Shown: piece by piece, positions 5,086-7,606 of the stretch | Layout of the letters: each line of letters starts with the position of its first letter | How positions within the stretch are numbered: the stretch's first letter is position 1 | Assembly (NCBI GenBank): GCA_023424395.1 | Contig: JAFADY010000024.1 | Location: 1 to 7,606, forward strand | Source of the DNA: Bacteroidota bacterium | Lineage (GTDB): Bacteria > Bacteroidota > Bacteroidia > Bacteroidales > Dysgonomonadaceae | Length of the DNA stretch: 7,606 nt | Reading direction: 5' to 3' | The notes under the pieces: generated by a model | The model's input: only the letters and a program-made list of their open reading frames with translations | What the model was told of the DNA's origin: nothing | Databases searched by the model: none | Made by a program: the position numbers and the translations under genes

Positions 5086-5709
5086 ATGGAATTTACAAAA
5101 CAGACATTATCTGAATTTACCGAAAATCTGGCCTCCTCTTCGCCCACACCGGGTGGAGGCGGGGCTTGTGCACTTGTGGGGGCCGTCGGAATTGCGCTGG
5201 GAGATATGGTGGGAGAGCTGACCGTAGGAAAGAAGAAATATGCAGCTGTGGAAAAGGAGATCCGGCAGCTGATGCAGTCGGCGCAGGATCTTCGTAAGAG
5301 ATTTTTGGATTGCATCGAAAAAGATGCTGCAGGCTTTGCTCCCTTGGCAAGCGCATATTCGATTCCGAGGAATGATCCGTCACGGGAAACCGTGATGGAG
5401 GAATGCTTATTGCAGGCTGCACAGACCCCTATGGAAATGATCGATTTATGCATCGAGGCGCTTCAGCTGTTAGAGTCGTTTCGCATAAAGGGAAGCCGGC
5501 TGGCTCTCTCCGATGCGGCAACGGGGGCCATGCTGTGCTACGGAGCGATGGCCGGCGCGGCCATGAATGTGAAGGTCAATACGGCTTTGATGAAAAATCG
5601 TACTCGTGCGAACGATATTGATTCCGTTGTGAACACAAAACTGAAAAAATGGATGCCGTTTGCGGAGTCGATCTATCAAAAGATTGCTACGGAGGTGTCA
5701 TATGAGTAA
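5086..5709 (+). CDS. fchA: Methenyl-THF cyclohydrolase / formimino-THF cyclodeaminase family protein
   Basis: FchA proteins interconvert 5,10-methenyl-THF and 10-formyl-THF, or release ammonia from formimino-THF. ATG 5086 is 5 bases after AAAGGAG (5074-5080). The 207 residues fit the stand-alone family, which is all-helical and dimeric. The folate-binding loop SPTPGGGGACALVGA at about residues 19-33 is the family signature (commonly PTPGGGSVAAL), and GAMLCYGAMAGAAMNVKVN near the C-terminus is also typical. It sits between fhs and folD and overlaps folD by 8 bases, implying coupled translation. Because the neighbouring FolD lacks cyclohydrolase residues, this protein is inferred to supply the methenyl-THF cyclohydrolase step. 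A cyclodeaminase role in purine or histidine breakdown is possible but has no context here. Confidence 0.9.
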   Translation: MEFTKQTLSEFTENLASSSPTPGGGGACALVGAVGIALGDMVGELTVGKKKYAAVEKEIRQLMQSAQDLRKRFLDCIEKDAAGFAPLASAYSIPRNDPSRETVMEECLLQAAQTPMEMIDLCIEALQLLESFRIKGSRLALSDAATGAMLCYGAMAGAAMNVKVNTALMKNRTRANDIDSVVNTKLKKWMPFAESIYQKIATEVSYE

Positions 5710-6562
5710 GGAGCTTTTCGGCGCGCCTGTTGCCGCAGCATTGCAGGCACGAGCAAGGGAGGGCATTCTCTCTCTCGCTTCCAAGGGGATAATTCCTACG
5801 CTTGCAATTTTTCGGGTGGGAGAAAACCAAGCGGATTTGGCCTATGAGAGAGGAGCCAGAATGCGCTGCGAAAAGCTTGGAATTCAGGTCAAAAGCATGG
5901 AATTCCCGAAAAATATAACAGAAGATGAATATATGAAGGCTTTGGAAACCGTCAATGACGATTCAGAGATTCATGGGATTCTGATACTTCGCCCGCTTCC
6001 CCGACATCTTCCGGAAGAAATCCTTTGTGAAAAGATTTCCGTCAGAAAGGACATTGACGGGGCGACCACCGCCTCTCTCGGAGGAGTTTTTGCAAACAAA
6101 GCAATTGGCTACTGTCCTTGTACGGCGCAGGCTGTATTGGAGATTTTGAAATACTATGGAATCCCGCTTCAGGGCAGGAGGGCAGCTGTGATTGGACGAT
6201 CGCTTGTGATCGGACGTCCGGCGGCCATGCTGTTGCTTCATGAAAATGCAACGGTGACACTGGTTCATTCCCGTTCCGAGGGCATAGAAGAGATCGTGAA
6301 GCAGGCAGATATTGTGATTGCGGCTACGGGTCAGATGGAAAGCATCGGAAAGAATTGCTTGCGGAACGGACAAACGGTCATTGACGTCGGCATCACGTGG
6401 AATCCTGCGAAAAATAAGCTTTGCGGAGATGTGAAAATGGACGAAATCAAGGATTCGGAAATTCGGATCACTCCTGTACCGGGAGGCGTGGGCACGGTAA
6501 CAACCTCTGTTTTGGCACTCCATGTTGTAGAGGCGGCGCAAAGGCAAATGGAGAAAGCATAA
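5702..6562 (+). CDS. folD: FolD-family methylene-THF dehydrogenase, cyclohydrolase site apparently lost
   Basis: FolD normally catalyses both 5,10-methylene-THF dehydrogenase and methenyl-THF cyclohydrolase reactions. ATG 5702 overlaps the fchA stop (ATGAGTAA) and follows GGAGG (5691-5695) by 6 bases. The product is 286 residues, normal in length. The Rossmann motif VIGRSLVIGRPAAMLLL, the segment ATVTLVHSRS, VIDVGITW and ITPVPGGVG are present. The residues equivalent to human Arg173 and Ser197, which hold the NADP phosphate, appear kept as R166 and S190. The active site differs. Tyr48 is kept, but the catalytic lysine four residues later (human Lys56) is Ala52, and the motif GILVQLPLP is GILILRPLP, replacing Gln100 by Leu96. 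Asp119 of the DIDG motif is kept. I infer a monofunctional dehydrogenase working with FchA. The alignment was by eye. Confidence 0.93.
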   Translation: MSKELFGAPVAAALQARAREGILSLASKGIIPTLAIFRVGENQADLAYERGARMRCEKLGIQVKSMEFPKNITEDEYMKALETVNDDSEIHGILILRPLPRHLPEEILCEKISVRKDIDGATTASLGGVFANKAIGYCPCTAQAVLEILKYYGIPLQGRRAAVIGRSLVIGRPAAMLLLHENATVTLVHSRSEGIEEIVKQADIVIAATGQMESIGKNCLRNGQTVIDVGITWNPAKNKLCGDVKMDEIKDSEIRITPVPGGVGTVTTSVLALHVVEAAQRQMEKA

Positions 6563-6763
6563 ATATAAGCTGCGAAATTCTTTTTGACTATGGCTTCGGA
6601 GGAAAGGAGGCCGAATCCGCAAATTCCCCAAATCAATGCATGATTGCCGGCTTTTCAGGTGAGCTCCGGATAATTTCAGTTTCCTGTGCGTTTACTGTAT
6701 CGGCTCATGCCGCTTTGAATCGGGATTCGTCAATTCATCATGTTTTGTTTTGAAAAAACGGGT
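6563..6763 (+). other. Gene-free spacer between folD and the folT promoter
   Basis: No gene or clear terminator is visible. GGCTTCGG (6592-6599) and CCGAATCC (6611-6618) form a 7-bp stem with one mismatch and an 11-base loop AGGAAAGGAGG, a perfect Shine-Dalgarno-like sequence with no start codon after it. A weak inverted CCGG pair occurs around 6648-6673. How the fhs-fchA-folD transcript ends is not evident, so readthrough into folT is possible. Confidence 0.4.
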
Positions 6764-6769
6764 TATAAT
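6764..6769 (+). promoter_or_regulatory. Probable -10 box for the riboswitch-folT-folC unit
   Basis: TATAAT is a perfect -10 hexamer in ACGGGTTATAATAAG, placed about 35 bases before the aptamer, so transcription would begin near 6776. TTGAAA at 6750-6755 is too close to be the -35, and TGTTTT at 6741-6746 (17-base spacer) is poor. Confidence 0.6.
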
Positions 6770-6800
6770 AAGTACTGTTATTGAAATCATAAATACTGTC

Positions 6801-6894
6801 GGTCAGAGTAGGAATTGGCGCGTTAAGTGCCGAGGGATGGGAGTTGTCCTCGGACGAAGGCGATTGCCGCGGTGCCAATTTCGCATCCGCTGCC
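6801..6894 (+). promoter_or_regulatory. Tetrahydrofolate (THF) riboswitch aptamer
   Basis: The conserved core CGCGTTAAGTG (6819-6829), GGGATGG, GCCGCGGTG (6866-6874) and TCGCATCCGCT (6881-6891) match the THF riboswitch class. Helices are visible. P1 is GG-CAG (6801-6802, 6804-6806) with CTGCC (6890-6894), with U6803 bulged. P2 is AATTGGC (6813-6819) with GCCAATT (6874-6880). P3 is CCGAGG (6830-6835) with CCTCGG (6848-6853), and a small hairpin is GGC/GCC (6859-6861/6866-6868). The aptamer senses reduced folates such as THF. Its position directly before folT is a known setting for this class. Confidence 0.93.
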
Positions 6895-6917
6895 ACAGGG
6901 AAATCTCCTTTTGTGGC
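6892..6917 (+). promoter_or_regulatory. Alternative (ON-state) hairpin of the THF riboswitch
   Basis: GCCACA (6892-6897) pairs exactly with TGTGGC (6912-6917), with possible G-U extension. It uses bases 6892-6894 of the P1 3' strand and places the anti-Shine-Dalgarno CTCCTTT in its loop, so it competes with both the ligand-bound aptamer and the terminator hairpin. This is the expected antiterminator/antisequestor. Confidence 0.65.
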
Positions 6918-6939
6918 GTTGCCGGAAAGGAGTTTTTTT
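6905..6939 (+). terminator. Dual terminator and Shine-Dalgarno sequestering hairpin of folT
   Basis: CTCCTTT (6905-6911) pairs perfectly over 7 bp with AAAGGAG (6926-6932), which is the folT Shine-Dalgarno. An inner GGC/GCC pair (6915-6917/6921-6923) can stack inside. Seven T residues (6933-6939) follow, and ATG begins at 6940. The hairpin thus looks like an intrinsic terminator while also hiding the ribosome binding site, and the T run doubles as the spacer to the start codon. Confidence 0.75.
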
Positions 6940-7449
6940 ATGCAAAAAAAATGGAATGCGCGCATGATTGCGTATCTCGGCATTTTACTTGCCGTGGAGG
7001 TTGTGTTGTCACGATTTTTGTCGATTAATGCATGGAATATGAAATTCGGATTCAGCTTTGTACCCATCGTGGTTGCGGCAATGATGTTCGGGCCTGTTCC
7101 GGCTGCGGTACTTTATGGACTCGCTGATGTTATCGGCGCAACCCTTTTTCCCTCAGGAGCGTTTTTTCCCGGATTTACTTTTTCAGCCGTCCTTACAGGT
7201 TTTGTTTACGGGATTTTGATTCACAAAAAACAAACCTGGCAGCGGATCTTGTTGGCCGTTGTCATCCATCAATTTGTGATCAGCCTCTTTCTCAATTCCT
7301 ATTGGCTTTCCATGCTTTATGGGACACCATATCAAGGCCTTTTAGAAGCCCGGATCGTCCAAAGCCTGATCACGGCGCCGATTCAGTTTGTCATTATGTT
7401 TCTTTTGGCAAAATCATTCCCGAACTGGAGAAAGGGGCTTCACATATGA
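6940..7449 (+). CDS. folT: Folate ECF transporter S component FolT
   Basis: FolT is the substrate-binding membrane subunit of an energy-coupling-factor folate importer. It works with the shared EcfA/EcfA'/EcfT module, which is not in this window. ATG 6940 lies 7 bases after the Shine-Dalgarno AAAGGAG (6926-6932). The product is 169 residues, usual for S components. Family features are MIAYLGILLAVEVVLSRF in the first helix, then FSFVPIVVAAMMFGPVPAAV, GLADVIGATLFPSGAFFPGFT (a typical FolT segment) and LTGFVYGIL. Several hydrophobic helices follow to a C-terminal FVIMFLLAKSFP helix and a basic tail. It is controlled by the THF riboswitch just upstream and overlaps folC by 4 bases. In-frame TTG codons upstream lie within the aptamer and are rejected. 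Confidence 0.94.
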   Translation: MQKKWNARMIAYLGILLAVEVVLSRFLSINAWNMKFGFSFVPIVVAAMMFGPVPAAVLYGLADVIGATLFPSGAFFPGFTFSAVLTGFVYGILIHKKQTWQRILLAVVIHQFVISLFLNSYWLSMLYGTPYQGLLEARIVQSLITAPIQFVIMFLLAKSFPNWRKGLHI

Positions 7450-7606
7450 CATCACAGGAGGCCATTTCGTATCTGGAAAATCAGGGGTGGAGCAAGACAC
7501 GCTTTGGGCTGGATCGAACACGGGAGCTCTTGGAAAAATTAGGAAATCCTCAAAAACGATTAAAGTTTATCCACGTGACAGGAAGCAATGGGAAAGGGAG
7601 TACCTG
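7446..7606 (+). CDS. folC: Folylpolyglutamate synthase, N-terminal part (cut by the window end)
   Basis: FolC adds glutamates to folates, trapping them in the cell and improving their fit to folate enzymes; some FolC proteins also make dihydrofolate. ATG 7446 overlaps the folT stop (ATGA), with AAAGGGG (7431-7437) 8 bases upstream, so translation is coupled to folT. The 53 visible residues include SYLENQGWSKTRFGLDR, as in the FolC/Mur ligase N-terminus, and the P-loop HVTGSNGKGST at the window edge. It shares the riboswitch-controlled transcript, coupling folate uptake to retention. Confidence 0.93.
   Translation, partial: MTSQEAISYLENQGWSKTRFGLDRTRELLEKLGNPQKRLKFIHVTGSNGKGST

Noticed and set aside
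5963..6631. 222-codon open frame on the minus strand across folD
   Set aside because: It is the antisense shadow of folD, with an improbable composition rich in His, Arg, Cys and Ser and no start signal.
6421..6753. 110-codon frame from inside folD into the spacer
   Set aside because: It starts within folD in another frame, has no ribosome binding site there, and its tail past folD shows no coding character.

Overview
The window reads like a chromosomal segment of a low-to-moderate GC Gram-positive anaerobe (Firmicutes, most likely class Clostridia). The reasons are strong GGAGG-type ribosome binding sites, TTG and GTG starts, an L10 autoregulatory leader, intrinsic terminators with long T runs, a tetrahydrofolate (THF) riboswitch ahead of an ECF folate transporter, and the fhs-fchA-folD one-carbon gene set. 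I cannot name a species from the sequence alone.

Positions 1-1880 are the end of a ribosomal protein operon: rplA (5'-truncated by the window), the L10 leader with an attenuator, rplJ and rplL, closed by a strong terminator. Positions 1881-3300 are a poorly conserved accessory-looking stretch. It holds a small basic, aromatic-rich hypothetical protein (2073-2411), a possible structured RNA (about 2436-2639), a very small gene split by an in-frame amber codon (2753-2950) that ends inside a good terminator, and about 340 bases with hairpins and a near-repeat but no convincing gene.

Positions 3303-6562 carry a folate one-carbon operon. Fhs makes 10-formyl-THF from formate, FchA cyclises it to 5,10-methenyl-THF, and FolD reduces that to 5,10-methylene-THF. 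By manual alignment this FolD has lost the catalytic lysine and a partner glutamine of the cyclohydrolase reaction. It therefore looks like a dehydrogenase only, with FchA supplying the missing step.

Positions 6764-7606 form a separately promoted folate-acquisition unit: promoter, THF riboswitch, folT (folate uptake S component) and folC (polyglutamylation, cut by the window end). The riboswitch expression platform can be read directly. A hairpin buries the folT Shine-Dalgarno and is followed by seven T residues, so it could act as both terminator and translation block. A competing hairpin overlaps the aptamer P1 strand, which predicts an OFF switch that lowers folate uptake and retention when reduced folate is plentiful.
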